A stretch of 64,000 nt of DNA. Origin: Clostridiales bacterium (lineage in GTDB: Bacteria; Bacillota; Clostridia; Saccharofermentanales; Saccharofermentanaceae). Position numbers and translations under genes: made by a program. The number at the start of each line of letters is the position of its first letter. The stretch's first letter is position 1. The notes beneath the pieces are model-generated. The model saw only the letters and a list, made by a program, of their open reading frames with translations. It was not told where the DNA came from and did no database searches. This document shows positions 35,865 through 44,207 of this stretch, in pieces. The stretch is from contig JAFZHS010000021.1 in assembly GCA_017554745.1 (NCBI GenBank), positions 1 through 64,000 of the forward strand. The letters are read 5' to 3'.

Positions 35865-36179
35865 ATGGAAAATCAGTTAGAAAAGCCCCGCGCATCAAAA
35901 GGCTTATCCATTGCCTGCATGGCATGCGGAATCGCATCACTCATCCTTTGCTGGTATTGGGGTTGCGGCCTGATCCCCGCGATCATCGCACTCATTCTGC
36001 ACGGCTCTGCTACGAAGGATCACGCAGAGAACCAGTTTACAAAAGCAGGCAAGATCACAGGTATCATCGGACTTATCCTGTCGATCCTTTGCGCTATCAT
36101 CTGGGTATTGGTCATGATCCTTTTGGGCGGCGCGCTCTATGAGCTCTTCTCGAATCTTTCGAGCTTCATGCTCTTCTGA
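35865..36179 (+). CDS. DUF4190-like small membrane protein
   Basis: 104 residues, ATG 35865 with TAGGAGG upstream. Opens with KPRASKGLSIACMACGIASLI, a typical DUF4190-type start, followed by a helix ending at AIIALILHGSATKDH and a second hydrophobic stretch ITGIIGLILSILCAIIWVLVMILLG. Two to three membrane helices and no catalytic motif. Function unknown. It faces away from the nitrogenase-like operon and ends at a bidirectional terminator. Confidence 0.75.
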   Translation: MENQLEKPRASKGLSIACMACGIASLILCWYWGCGLIPAIIALILHGSATKDHAENQFTKAGKITGIIGLILSILCAIIWVLVMILLGGALYELFSNLSSFMLF

Positions 36180-36203
36180 TCGCAGGAACAATTCAAACAA
36201 AGA

Positions 36204-36231
36204 GGGCGTCTCCGGTGGAGATGCCCTTTTT
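36204..36231. terminator. Bidirectional terminator between converging genes
   Basis: GGGCGTCTCC pairs with GGAGATGCCC around GGT. A TTTTT tract follows on the plus strand, and TCTTTGTTTG on the minus strand. It serves the gene at 35865 and the PstS-like gene. Confidence 0.9.
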
Positions 36232-37192
36232 ACTTTACCGGCACGTATCCGCTCTTCTCGACTATATCCTGGCCGTCTTTGGAAAGCATGAAGTCGACTG
36301 CCTTGTAGACATTCTCGTTGGTCTCGCCTTTCCGGTAGACCGCGTAGATGCTGCTCGTGACAGGATAAGCGCCGCTCGCGATATTCCCGATGCTTGGCTC
36401 GACGCCGTTGACTGAGAGCATCTTTACGCCGCCTTCAGCGAGCATGCCCGTAACGTAATACCTGAAAGAGAAGCCGATAGGGCTGCCGAACAGCGCAGTA
36501 TAATCGGCAACGATAGGGGTACCGCCCATAAGGTTTTCGAGCGCGCTCTGGGAGCCGCTGCCTTCGTTGCGCCTCATCGCAGCGATGGGTTTATTGGGAC
36601 CGCCGAGCTCTTTCCAGTTGGTGATCTCGCCGGAATAGATGCCGCGGATCTGGTCGACGGTTATATCAGATACGGGGTTGTCATCGTTAACGATAAAGAC
36701 GAACGCGTCCTTGCCGATCTCGACCATCTCGAGCTCAACGCCGTTTTGGGCAGCATAAGCGAGCTGCTCTTCGGAAGGTGCGACGCAGATTATAAGGTCA
36801 GCCTTGCCGTCTACGATGTCCTTGTAAGCGCCTCTGGTGTTCGTGTAGTGCATGGCGCTCTGCTCTTCGTAACTCTCACCGTTGTAGATCACGGAATCTT
36901 CAGGGTAGATGCTCTCGACAAAGCCGGCATATATAGGCAGAAGGCCTGCCGCGCCATCGATCGTAGGAAGGTCGCCTTCAAGCCGGGTCACTCCCCTGAC
37001 GGAATAAAGATTCTCCGAGCCCGAGAAAGGCACATAGTCAGAGACTTCGACGCTCATTTTCTGCATTCCCGGCGAATGGTGGCTGATAACCCTCTTGATG
37101 AAAAGCTGATAGATCGCGATATCGAGCCCTGCGAAAAACAGGATCACAAGGCCGATCACAGCCAGCTGCCACTTAAGCTTTTTCTTATCCAT
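36230..37192 (-). CDS. PstS-like phosphate-binding protein, membrane-anchored
   Basis: 320 residues; ATG 37192 with GGAG upstream. One N-terminal hydrophobic helix (about 9-29) without a lipobox Cys, so probably a signal anchor. The rest is a PstS/PBP-like fold: AAGLLPIYAGF, ADLIICVAPSEEQ, VFIVNDDNPVSDITVDQIRGIYSGEITNWKELGG and the anion-binding RRNEGSGSQSALE. The ring of Ser, Arg and Thr contacts resembles phosphate-binding proteins, but no pstCAB transporter follows, so it could be a sensor or wall-associated phosphate binder. Preceded by two tiny membrane-protein genes. Confidence 0.82.
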   Translation of the reverse strand: MDKKKLKWQLAVIGLVILFFAGLDIAIYQLFIKRVISHHSPGMQKMSVEVSDYVPFSGSENLYSVRGVTRLEGDLPTIDGAAGLLPIYAGFVESIYPEDSVIYNGESYEEQSAMHYTNTRGAYKDIVDGKADLIICVAPSEEQLAYAAQNGVELEMVEIGKDAFVFIVNDDNPVSDITVDQIRGIYSGEITNWKELGGPNKPIAAMRRNEGSGSQSALENLMGGTPIVADYTALFGSPIGFSFRYYVTGMLAEGGVKMLSVNGVEPSIGNIASGAYPVTSSIYAVYRKGETNENVYKAVDFMLSKDGQDIVEKSGYVPVK

Positions 37193-37195
37193 GGC

Positions 37196-37333
37196 TTAAC
37201 TCCAGTTCGCGATCATCTCAACGATCGAGATCTGTTTCCAAAGGTTATATCCATGGACAGTAAGGCCTATTGAGATGCCTAAGCCGGTGATTATTACCAA
37301 AGCAAGAATAATGCCAAAAGTCTTATTCTTCAT
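37196..37333 (-). CDS. Small single-helix membrane protein (45 residues)
   Basis: A 45-residue frame, MKNKTFGIILALVIITGLGISIG..., with one membrane helix (about 6-26) and an amphipathic end. It begins 4 bases after the stop of the preceding small membrane protein gene and stops 3 bases before the ATG of the PstS-like gene, whose ribosome-binding site lies in its last codons. No ribosome-binding site of its own, so coupled translation is likely. Confidence 0.6.
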   Translation of the reverse strand: MKNKTFGIILALVIITGLGISIGLTVHGYNLWKQISIVEMIANWS

Positions 37334-37337
37334 GGCA

Positions 37338-37589
37338 TTACATGTGGGCGACTGCCATCGCCATCAGGGCGATCAGGAAGATCTCGAAAATGGTGATGAT
37401 CAGGAAGAAAGCCGAGATGGAGCCGAAGACTATCGCCTTTACGCGCCTCTTTTTGCTCTCTTTGACCTTGCGGATATTCACGATGAAAAGTATCAGGAAA
37501 ACTACGAAAAGAATTCCCGGTGCCGCCATTATCCCGTATTCAATAAATTCATCAAGAAATTGCTCAAATGATGAAAGAGCCAAAAACAT
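37338..37589 (-). CDS. Small two-helix membrane protein of unknown function
   Basis: 83 residues, ATG 37589 with AGGAG upstream. Helix one (about 18-38, IMAAPGILFVVFLILFIVNI) and helix two (about 50-78) are separated by the very basic loop RKVKESKKRRVK, which predicts the loop inside the cell. I do not recognise a family. It forms a small operon with the 45-residue frame and the PstS-like gene. Confidence 0.65.
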   Translation of the reverse strand: MFLALSSFEQFLDEFIEYGIMAAPGILFVVFLILFIVNIRKVKESKKRRVKAIVFGSISAFFLIITIFEIFLIALMAMAVAHM

Positions 37590-37613
37590 AAAAATTTCTC
37601 CTGTTATTCCCCG

Positions 37614-38066
37614 TTAATTTCCTATTATTCCGCCGGAAGGCTGGAGGATCGATATATAAGCTCTGCCGTCGCACCAGCCGCACTCTGCCTTGTATGCCGG
37701 GCCGCCGGGAATGATCTCAATATTTCTTCTGTAGCTTCTGTTGCCGATCTGGAATATTAACGTGTGATGGCCGGGCTCCAGATGGAATTTCTTGGATTTT
37801 CCGTTCGTAAAGAGTACCGGCGCACTTCCGTCGTCCAAATATAACGTCATCTGAACATTTGTCATGGAAGTATCGTATGAAACAGCGAAATTAGAGCCGG
37901 CGCTGCGGGGCGCGGGGGCAAATATCTTATTAGGTGCCGCCCTTTCTGCCGAGAGTACGGATAATCTTAAGATCTTCTGGCCGCAGGACCAGCAGAACAT
38001 TTGCTCCTTGGTGTCATCAAATTGCATCTGGGCACCGCAGTTAGTGCAGATAATGTTGTGAATCAT
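37614..38066 (-). CDS. Zinc-ribbon protein with C-terminal beta-sandwich, paralogue A
   Basis: 150 residues. The N-terminal zinc ribbon is CTNCGAQMQFDDTKEQMFCWSCGQ, then a short linker, then a beta-rich domain with LEPGHHTLIFQIGNRSYRRNIEIIPG. The same architecture occurs in the next gene upstream (38104-38598): shared pattern CxxCG...FDDT(K/R)E.MFCW.CG and (L/N)..G.H.L.F...(N/K).YRR.I.I. No signal peptide or membrane helix. Function not known. Confidence 0.65.
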   Translation of the reverse strand: MIHNIICTNCGAQMQFDDTKEQMFCWSCGQKILRLSVLSAERAAPNKIFAPAPRSAGSNFAVSYDTSMTNVQMTLYLDDGSAPVLFTNGKSKKFHLEPGHHTLIFQIGNRSYRRNIEIIPGGPAYKAECGWCDGRAYISILQPSGGIIGN

Positions 38067-38103
38067 TTTTCCCTCCTATTATTTTCTCGAATATATGTAA
38101 TGC

Positions 38104-38598
38104 TTAATAACCCTGGGGGTAAACCGCAGAAGAGTGAACGATGTCGATACGGGTTCTGTCGTACCAGCTGCAGTCGATCTTTACGGGAGCGTTACCGAGA
38201 ACGATCCTGATATCTCTTCTGTAATACTTGCCGGCGAAACCGAAGAATAGCGCGTGCCTGCCCTGATTTAAGCGGAAAGACATCGACTGCCCGGCACCTA
38301 TACTGAACTTCTCGTTCGTAGTGTGGATCCTGAAAAACAAGGGGTATGCTGTCTTATCTGACTGGTAAGATACGATCAGATTGGGACCGGTATAAAAGTT
38401 TGGCACCGGCGGGGGCGTTACACTCACAGGCGCTGCCGGAACAGGAACGGGTGTGACAGGTACCAGCTGCATATTAGGCTCAGTTGCCGGTCCGGGATTA
38501 TAGATCTGTGCGCCGCAATGCCAGCAAAACATGAACTCTCTGGTATCGTCGAACAGTACAGGTGAGCCGCATTTATCGCACTGCGTATTAATATTCAT
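38104..38598 (-). CDS. Zinc-ribbon protein with C-terminal beta-sandwich, paralogue B
   Basis: I chose ATG 38598 (MNINTQCDKCG), with GGGAGG 5 bases upstream; a GTG two codons earlier is possible. 164 residues. Zinc ribbon CDKCGSPVLFDDTREFMFCWHCGA, then a Pro/Val-rich linker (about 45-70), then the beta domain with GQSMSFRLNQGRHALFFGFAGKYYRRDIRI. Tandem paralogue of the preceding entry; the pair probably arose by duplication. The repeated phrase FDDT(K/R)E.MFCW.CG is a good search key for the family. Confidence 0.65.
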   Translation of the reverse strand: MNINTQCDKCGSPVLFDDTREFMFCWHCGAQIYNPGPATEPNMQLVPVTPVPVPAAPVSVTPPPVPNFYTGPNLIVSYQSDKTAYPLFFRIHTTNEKFSIGAGQSMSFRLNQGRHALFFGFAGKYYRRDIRIVLGNAPVKIDCSWYDRTRIDIVHSSAVYPQGY

Positions 38599-38662
38599 AT
38601 GCACCTCCCGTAAAATCTGTCTCTAAAGGATATTTTACACCACTTACGGCTATATTAACCGC

Positions 38663-38698
38663 AAAAAAATCCCTCTTTCAGGCATCCTGGAAGAGGGA
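38663..38698 (-). terminator. Rho-independent terminator of cysK
   Basis: TCCCTCTT-CCAGG pairs with CCTGA-AAGAGGGA on the minus strand, followed by TTTTTTT. Confidence 0.92.
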
Positions 38699-38726
38699 CG
38701 TATAAAATCTGTTTCAGATCAAAAGC

Positions 38727-39659
38727 TTATTCTTCGAAAAGCGGAGTCGAGAAATATCTCTCAGCCGTATCGGGAAGCACCGTAACGACGGTCTTGCCCT
38801 TGCCGAGCTTCATTGCGAGCTTGATCGCGCATGCGACATTGGTGCCCGAAGAGATACCGCACATCATGCCTTCCTTGCGGGTAAGCTCACGTGAAGTATT
38901 GATGGCCTCCTCGTCAGTAATGATGCAGATATCGTCGTAAACATTGGTATCAAGGATACCGGGGATGAGTCCGTCACCGATACCCATCTGGACATGTGTG
39001 CCGATGGAACCGCCTGAAAGAATAGCCGCATTCTCAGGCTCTGCTGCCCAGATAACTGTGGAAGGATTGACTTCCTTTAAAGCGTGGCCGATGCCCGTGA
39101 TGGTGCCGCCTGTGCCGATGCCTGAGCAGAAGCCGTCGATCTGGCGGCCTTCCATGGCTTCAAGGATCTCTTTTGCGGTGTAATCGTACTGTGCTTCGGT
39201 ATTTGCGGGATTCTCAAACTGCTGCGGAATAAATACTCTCGGGTCTGACGCCGCGATCTCTTCTGCCTTTTTTCTGCAGTCTTCTATTGCCTTGCCGATG
39301 TCGTTATCGTCGTGGATAAGGATGACTTCAGCGCCGTAGTGCTTAACGAGAAGGCTTCTCTCGCGGCTTACTGAGTCAGGCATGACGATTATCGTGCGGT
39401 AGCCCTTGACTGCGCCGATCAGTGCAAGGCCGATGCCCTGGTTGCCGCTCGTGGGCTCAACGATGATGCTGTCCTTATTGAGCTTGCCTTCCTGCTCTGC
39501 GCGCTCGATCATGTTGAGAGCCGTGCGCGTCTTGATAGAGCCTCCGACGTCCAGACCTTCATTCTTGACGAAGACGTCAGCCGCGCCCTCAGGCACTATG
39601 TGATTGAGCTTTATAAGAGGCGTATTTCCGACTGCCTCTAAGATATTGTTGTAGATCAT
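38727..39659 (-). CDS. cysK: Cysteine synthase A (O-acetylserine sulfhydrylase)
   Basis: Start at ATG 39659 (MIYNNILEAVGNTPLIKL), with CGGAGA upstream; the frame extends 11 codons further without support. 310 residues of the PLP fold-type II family. The PLP lysine is in GGSIKTRTALNMIE, the substrate loop is PTSGNQGIGLALIG, the phosphate-binding loop is GIGTGGTITGIG and the C-terminal Ser is in SGT.V. It makes cysteine from O-acetylserine and sulfide. No cysE is adjacent, so serine acetyltransferase must be elsewhere. Transcribed alone from its own promoter. Confidence 0.94.
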   Translation of the reverse strand: MIYNNILEAVGNTPLIKLNHIVPEGAADVFVKNEGLDVGGSIKTRTALNMIERAEQEGKLNKDSIIVEPTSGNQGIGLALIGAVKGYRTIIVMPDSVSRERSLLVKHYGAEVILIHDDNDIGKAIEDCRKKAEEIAASDPRVFIPQQFENPANTEAQYDYTAKEILEAMEGRQIDGFCSGIGTGGTITGIGHALKEVNPSTVIWAAEPENAAILSGGSIGTHVQMGIGDGLIPGILDTNVYDDICIITDEEAINTSRELTRKEGMMCGISSGTNVACAIKLAMKLGKGKTVVTVLPDTAERYFSTPLFEE

Positions 39660-39693
39660 TCGAATTCTCCGCTTTTGGTGATTAACGGACACT

Positions 39694-39722
39694 ATTATAC
39701 AAGGTTTTTCACACAGTTGCAG
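39694..39722 (-). promoter_or_regulatory. Candidate promoter of cysK
   Basis: Perfect TATAAT (39694-39699), with a weak CTGCAA 17 bases upstream inside the end of the histidine kinase gene. Lies 34 bases before the ATG. Confidence 0.5.
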
Positions 39723-40638
39723 ATTTATATATTTTTATCTCGAAAATAGTCCCCTTGCCTTCCTCGCTCTCACACGAGATCGTGCCGTTCTGGGAGTTGA
39801 TTATCTGCTTGGACAAAGACAGTCCTATGCCGTTGCTGTTAGGATCAGATTTTCCGCCGTGATAGAAGCGCTCGAAAATGTTCGGAAGGTCCTTTTTAGA
39901 GATACCGCAGCCGTCATCTTCAATACGGATGTTGACCGAGAGATTGGTCTCTTCAGAAGAGATCTTTATCTTTCCGCCTGCTTCGGTATGCTGCAAAGAG
40001 TTCTTTATGATGTTGGACAAAGCCTCCAAAGTCCATCTTCTGTCGCAGACAAGGACGTTGTCCGAAGGGATATCCGTCTCTATCTGCACGTCTTTTATAT
40101 CTGCCTCTATCGCGATGCCTGATACTATCTCATCGATCAGATCCTTTACGCTGACTTCCTCTTTTTTCAGCACAAGGACGCCTGCATCGATCTCGGCAAG
40201 TGTCAGGAGAGATCTTACGAGCCATGTGATGTGGTCTGTCTGTGCCGTAATGTTAGCTATGCAGCGGCGGCGTTGTGCCTCATCGAGACTGCCGTTCTTA
40301 AGAGCGTCGGTCATGAGGTTGATCGCCGTAAGAGGCGTTTTTATCTGATGCGAGATGTTAGAGAGCATGTCGGCCATATAGGTGTTCTTTTTGACCTCTC
40401 CGGCATACTGCTCCTGCAAAGTGGAAGCGAGCTTATAGATCTCGCTGCGAAGGATGAGCATGCGTCCTTCGGCCTCAAGCCCGAGGTCAGGAAAAGTGTC
40501 TCTGTCCTGGACTTTGGTCAGGAATTCTATAAGTTCGTCAAGCTCTTTCCTGCGCTTTATCCTGTCCGCGGCAATATAGATCACCAGCGCGATCACGATA
40601 AAGCCAAGAACACAGGATACGATCAGATAAGGGTTCAT
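39709..40638 (-). CDS. Sensor histidine kinase of an ABC-transporter-linked two-component system
   Basis: 309 residues. One N-terminal membrane helix (about 4-25) and no extracellular sensor domain. Then the HisKA dimerisation domain with phospho-accepting His in SNISHQIKTPLTAIN, and the ATPase domain with NIIKNSLQHTEAGG, DDGCGISKKDLPNIFERF and NGIGLSLSK. Lack of a sensor domain means it probably reads the state of the partner ABC transporter encoded just upstream, as intramembrane-sensing Bce/VanS-like kinases do. Overlaps the response regulator by 4 bases. Confidence 0.93.
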   Translation of the reverse strand: MNPYLIVSCVLGFIVIALVIYIAADRIKRRKELDELIEFLTKVQDRDTFPDLGLEAEGRMLILRSEIYKLASTLQEQYAGEVKKNTYMADMLSNISHQIKTPLTAINLMTDALKNGSLDEAQRRRCIANITAQTDHITWLVRSLLTLAEIDAGVLVLKKEEVSVKDLIDEIVSGIAIEADIKDVQIETDIPSDNVLVCDRRWTLEALSNIIKNSLQHTEAGGKIKISSEETNLSVNIRIEDDGCGISKKDLPNIFERFYHGGKSDPNSNGIGLSLSKQIINSQNGTISCESEEGKGTIFEIKIYKSATV

Positions 40639-41309
40639 AGATTAAGCCTGTACCCCTGTCCTCTTAAGGTCTCGATATATTTGCCGTCATCGTCACCCAG
40701 CTTGCTTCTTAAGCGCTTGATATAAACGGTAAGGGTATTGTCGTTAACAAAGCTTCCCACGTCATCCCAGAGAATATTGAGGATCCTGTCGCGGTCTAAG
40801 ATCTCGCCCGCGTGGTTGATAAAGACGAGCAAAAGCTTATATTCCATCGCTGTGAGCGGGATTTCTTCACTGCCCCTGTACATTTTCGCGTTCGTGATAT
40901 CGACGGAATTATCGCCGATGACACAGACAGTATTTGCGGAAGATTTGGTGCGCTTGATAAGGCGCTTCATGCGCGCGATGAGCTCTTTGATATGAAAAGG
41001 CTTGGAGATGTAATCGTCAGCGCCCTTGTCGAATGCGAGCACGGTGTGGATCTCGTCGTCCATCGCTGTAAGGAAGATGATGGGCATCTCGGAAGTCTCC
41101 CGGACCTTCGTGCAGATCTCCATACCATTGCCGTCAGGAAGCGTCATGTCGAGAAGGCAGAAATCTATCTTCTTGCCCAATTCTTCGCTCTCAAGAGCCG
41201 CTAATGCTTCGGCAACAGAAGAAGCGAGGGTAACTTCCATACCCTCGCCTGTAAGAGCAAGCTTCAAGCCTTCCGCGATTATGCTGTCGTCTTCAACTAC
41301 TAATACCAT
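40635..41309 (-). CDS. OmpR-family response regulator
   Basis: 224 residues. Receiver domain with the acidic pair VVEDDS, phospho-accepting Asp in FCLLDMTLPDGNG, Thr in IIFLTAMDD and Lys in ADDYISKPF. C-terminal winged helix with LTAMEYKLLLVFINHAGEILDRDRILNILW and the wing TVYIKRLRSKLG. It starts 3 bases after the permease stop. It likely activates the ABC operon; a perfect palindrome upstream of that operon is a candidate target. Confidence 0.95.
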   Translation of the reverse strand: MVLVVEDDSIIAEGLKLALTGEGMEVTLASSVAEALAALESEELGKKIDFCLLDMTLPDGNGMEICTKVRETSEMPIIFLTAMDDEIHTVLAFDKGADDYISKPFHIKELIARMKRLIKRTKSSANTVCVIGDNSVDITNAKMYRGSEEIPLTAMEYKLLLVFINHAGEILDRDRILNILWDDVGSFVNDNTLTVYIKRLRSKLGDDDGKYIETLRGQGYRLNL

Positions 41310-41311
41310 TA

Positions 41312-44167
41312 TCAGACACTCTCTCGTTTGATCTCCTCAATTATATCAATCTTGTTTTCGCGTTTTAAGCAGACTGTTGTCATGATGATGACTGACGCGA
41401 TTATGAAGACTGTCAGTATCAGAGCGGGCACCCACGGGAAGTGTACCGTGAAGTATCCGAATCTTCTGATCATGAACTTGGACAGCCATTTGCAGATGAC
41501 TGCAGTGACCGGCACGGCGATTATGAATGCTCTTATGAGCATGCCGGAGCTTTCGCGGAGCTCGGTTATCATAAGCTGCTTAAATGTCGAGCCCATGGAC
41601 TTGAGCATCGCGAAATGCTTGCGCCTCGATACCATGAGAGCGGATATGGAGCTGTATACATTGAGCAGACAGATTGCTGAAGATATTACCGTGAACACGA
41701 TGAGCACGACATTTATGAGATTCGCGATGATCTCCTTGTATTCTGCGACTTGTGACTCGGTCGAATTGAAAAATATGTATCCGCCGTCATTCTGCAATTG
41801 ATCTGTTATGGCATTAAGCAGCTTAATGCTTTCCTTGTTGTCGCAGTTAAAGAAAACCGCGGTATCGATCTTCTGGCAGTTGATCTTATCGAAATAATCA
41901 ACGACGCTCAGAGGAACGATGATGTATACCTGCATACTGTCCGTGCCGTTAAGATAATCACTGATCTCGTCCGTTCTGACCTTCTTAATGACCTTGAGGT
42001 CAAGCGGGCCGTCAAGCTCTATCTCGGGGAAAGTCATCTCATCAAGATCGTAACCGCGTTCTATCGCTTCGTCTCTTGTAATGGCAACAGGATACACGGG
42101 AAGCACATCGCCTTCACCGGGAACAAATGCATCCCTGACTTCGTAGTATCTGTAATCTCTGGCAGTCTGTCCGTAGATGCTGTACTCATCAGTCGACATT
42201 GCCGTGTTGCTCAGTATGATGCACGGGATATCATCTTCGCCGTAAGTTACCGCCTTAACGTCTTTTGCAAGCTTATCGAAAACTTCATCTTCAAACCCGA
42301 TTACGCCCAAAGTGGTCTGGTCGTATTCTCCGTGTCTGAACTGGTTGTCAAACTCTTCCCTGCTGAATTCACCGGCAGGGTAATAAAGGCTGATGATCTC
42401 ATAATAGTCATCCCAATACTCGTCACTTAAAGTGTCATTCTGTACCAGGAGAGGCCACATATCGGATCTGCAGATGGCAACATCGGTTACACCATCAGCC
42501 GTTTTGACCTGATCTATGATGTCGTCAAACTCAAACATGTCACCGGAATCCATCATGCTCAGGCAGTAATCTCTGTCAGACAGATATGCAAATCTCACGC
42601 TGTTATCCCTGAGCTTATAATCGACCATCAGGTTAATGAGCGACGTTCCGAAATATACAACAACGGTGACTATGAAGAATACCGCTATAGCCCTGATTAT
42701 TCCGAATGATTTGCTCTTATCGTTCTTTAAGAATCTCGAAGAGAGCATTCCTGAGGCAGCTCTGTTAATGAGCCTGTCGGGATTTTTATTCGCCTTGTGC
42801 TTTATCTTTTTAGCCTTCTTATTGCCCCTGATGCTCTCGATGGGACCGACCTTGCTGATCTTCCTTGCAGGTATCAGTGCAGAGATAAAAACGGTCGCGA
42901 TGCTGAGCACAATAACCGCAATAACTACGGGTATCTTCACCTCAAGAACAGGTTCGGAATTAAGTATGCCTTCGCCGTCAAAACTGAATAATCTCTGCGC
43001 GATCGGGCCTGCGACCTTGGATGCGATCTTTACTACGATAAGTCCTAAGGCAAAGCCTATGGGCAAAGCGGGAATGAGCAGCGTTAAAGCTTCAAAGTAG
43101 ACCGAGCTCCTCTTCTGTTTTCCCGTTGCTCCGACAGAAGACAACATGCCCAGATATCTTGCCCTCTCGTCATATGAGAGCGCGAAAACATTGTATATGA
43201 GCATGACTGATATCAGCACGATAAGGATCACAAAGAAGATCTGCATACCGCGAACGATGAAGTTGAGGGCATCCTGGGATGAGCTTCCCGCAAAGATGAG
43301 GACCATGTTATTTGCATCGTAGTCAACGCCGACCAGATCATAGAGTTTTGTGTAAAAACCATTATCGATTTTATTCGCATCAGTCATCAGAAGGGCATTG
43401 AAAGTCCCGCTCTGAAGTGTGGATTCATCCGTCAGGGAGATAGCCGAATACCATGCGCAGCCCGCATCTTCGAAGACGGGACTCTCGATAAATCCGACGA
43501 CCGTATATTCCCCGGAATAACCCGTGGGTTCATGGATCTCCTCATGCGTCTTATAGAATTCTTCGTCTTCCTCAGGAACGATGTAAAACATGTTAAAAGG
43601 CAGCTCCACCGTCTCGCCTGCGGGTATCGATACAAGCGGGAACGAGAGGAATGTATCGCTGTCTGAATTATTCTTTATGTATCTCGTGAATGTGGATGCT
43701 TCGATCTTATCGCCGATCTTTACAGTCGCTCCTTCAGCGACAGCTGCCTGGCTTATGACGATCTCTCTATCGTTCTCGGGAAGTCTCCCTTCGACGACCT
43801 TGATATTCATCCACTCAAAAGCTTCAGACGAATACCTTCTTATGTTAAGGAAAGGTCTTTCCGCTTTGCCGCTTTGGTCAAATTCAGTGAGCTTTAAGTC
43901 TTCGGTAACAGCGATATCCGTTACCTCACTGTATCCCTTGATCGTCTCAAGCTGTTCTTTGTCAATGTCATAAACTGCGAAATGGTATGCTCCGTTCCTT
44001 GCCGAAGCAATATCGACAAAGTATCTGTAAGCAGTGTCTTTGCCGACAAGCACGCATGTAAGGAGCATTACCATCAGCGCGATCCCCACGATGGAGAGCA
44101 GTGTGCGCTTGGCATTCATCTTCATGTGCTTTAAAGTCACCTGATGAATTATCTTTGTTTTTCTCAT
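41312..44167 (-). CDS. FtsX-family ABC transporter permease with two large extracytoplasmic domains
   Basis: 951 residues. Helix 1 (about 22-45) is followed by an extracytoplasmic domain of about 260 residues; then a three-helix FtsX domain (about 310-440) whose cytoplasmic loop reads YDERARYLGMLSSVGATGKQK. The second half repeats the plan: helix near 490, an outer domain of about 290 residues, then three helices with SRRKHFAMLKSMGSTFKQLM. The duplicated arrangement is that of mechanotransmitting MacB/LolC-type or ABC-3 permeases, probably exporting or sensing an envelope-active compound. It works with the ATPase at 44208 and the two-component system downstream. Confidence 0.9.
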   Translation of the reverse strand: MRKTKIIHQVTLKHMKMNAKRTLLSIVGIALMVMLLTCVLVGKDTAYRYFVDIASARNGAYHFAVYDIDKEQLETIKGYSEVTDIAVTEDLKLTEFDQSGKAERPFLNIRRYSSEAFEWMNIKVVEGRLPENDREIVISQAAVAEGATVKIGDKIEASTFTRYIKNNSDSDTFLSFPLVSIPAGETVELPFNMFYIVPEEDEEFYKTHEEIHEPTGYSGEYTVVGFIESPVFEDAGCAWYSAISLTDESTLQSGTFNALLMTDANKIDNGFYTKLYDLVGVDYDANNMVLIFAGSSSQDALNFIVRGMQIFFVILIVLISVMLIYNVFALSYDERARYLGMLSSVGATGKQKRSSVYFEALTLLIPALPIGFALGLIVVKIASKVAGPIAQRLFSFDGEGILNSEPVLEVKIPVVIAVIVLSIATVFISALIPARKISKVGPIESIRGNKKAKKIKHKANKNPDRLINRAASGMLSSRFLKNDKSKSFGIIRAIAVFFIVTVVVYFGTSLINLMVDYKLRDNSVRFAYLSDRDYCLSMMDSGDMFEFDDIIDQVKTADGVTDVAICRSDMWPLLVQNDTLSDEYWDDYYEIISLYYPAGEFSREEFDNQFRHGEYDQTTLGVIGFEDEVFDKLAKDVKAVTYGEDDIPCIILSNTAMSTDEYSIYGQTARDYRYYEVRDAFVPGEGDVLPVYPVAITRDEAIERGYDLDEMTFPEIELDGPLDLKVIKKVRTDEISDYLNGTDSMQVYIIVPLSVVDYFDKINCQKIDTAVFFNCDNKESIKLLNAITDQLQNDGGYIFFNSTESQVAEYKEIIANLINVVLIVFTVISSAICLLNVYSSISALMVSRRKHFAMLKSMGSTFKQLMITELRESSGMLIRAFIIAVPVTAVICKWLSKFMIRRFGYFTVHFPWVPALILTVFIIASVIIMTTVCLKRENKIDIIEEIKRESV

Positions 44168-44207
44168 ACTTCCTGTTCCTTATTATCCTTTTGTCCGTAA
44201 ATCCCCA

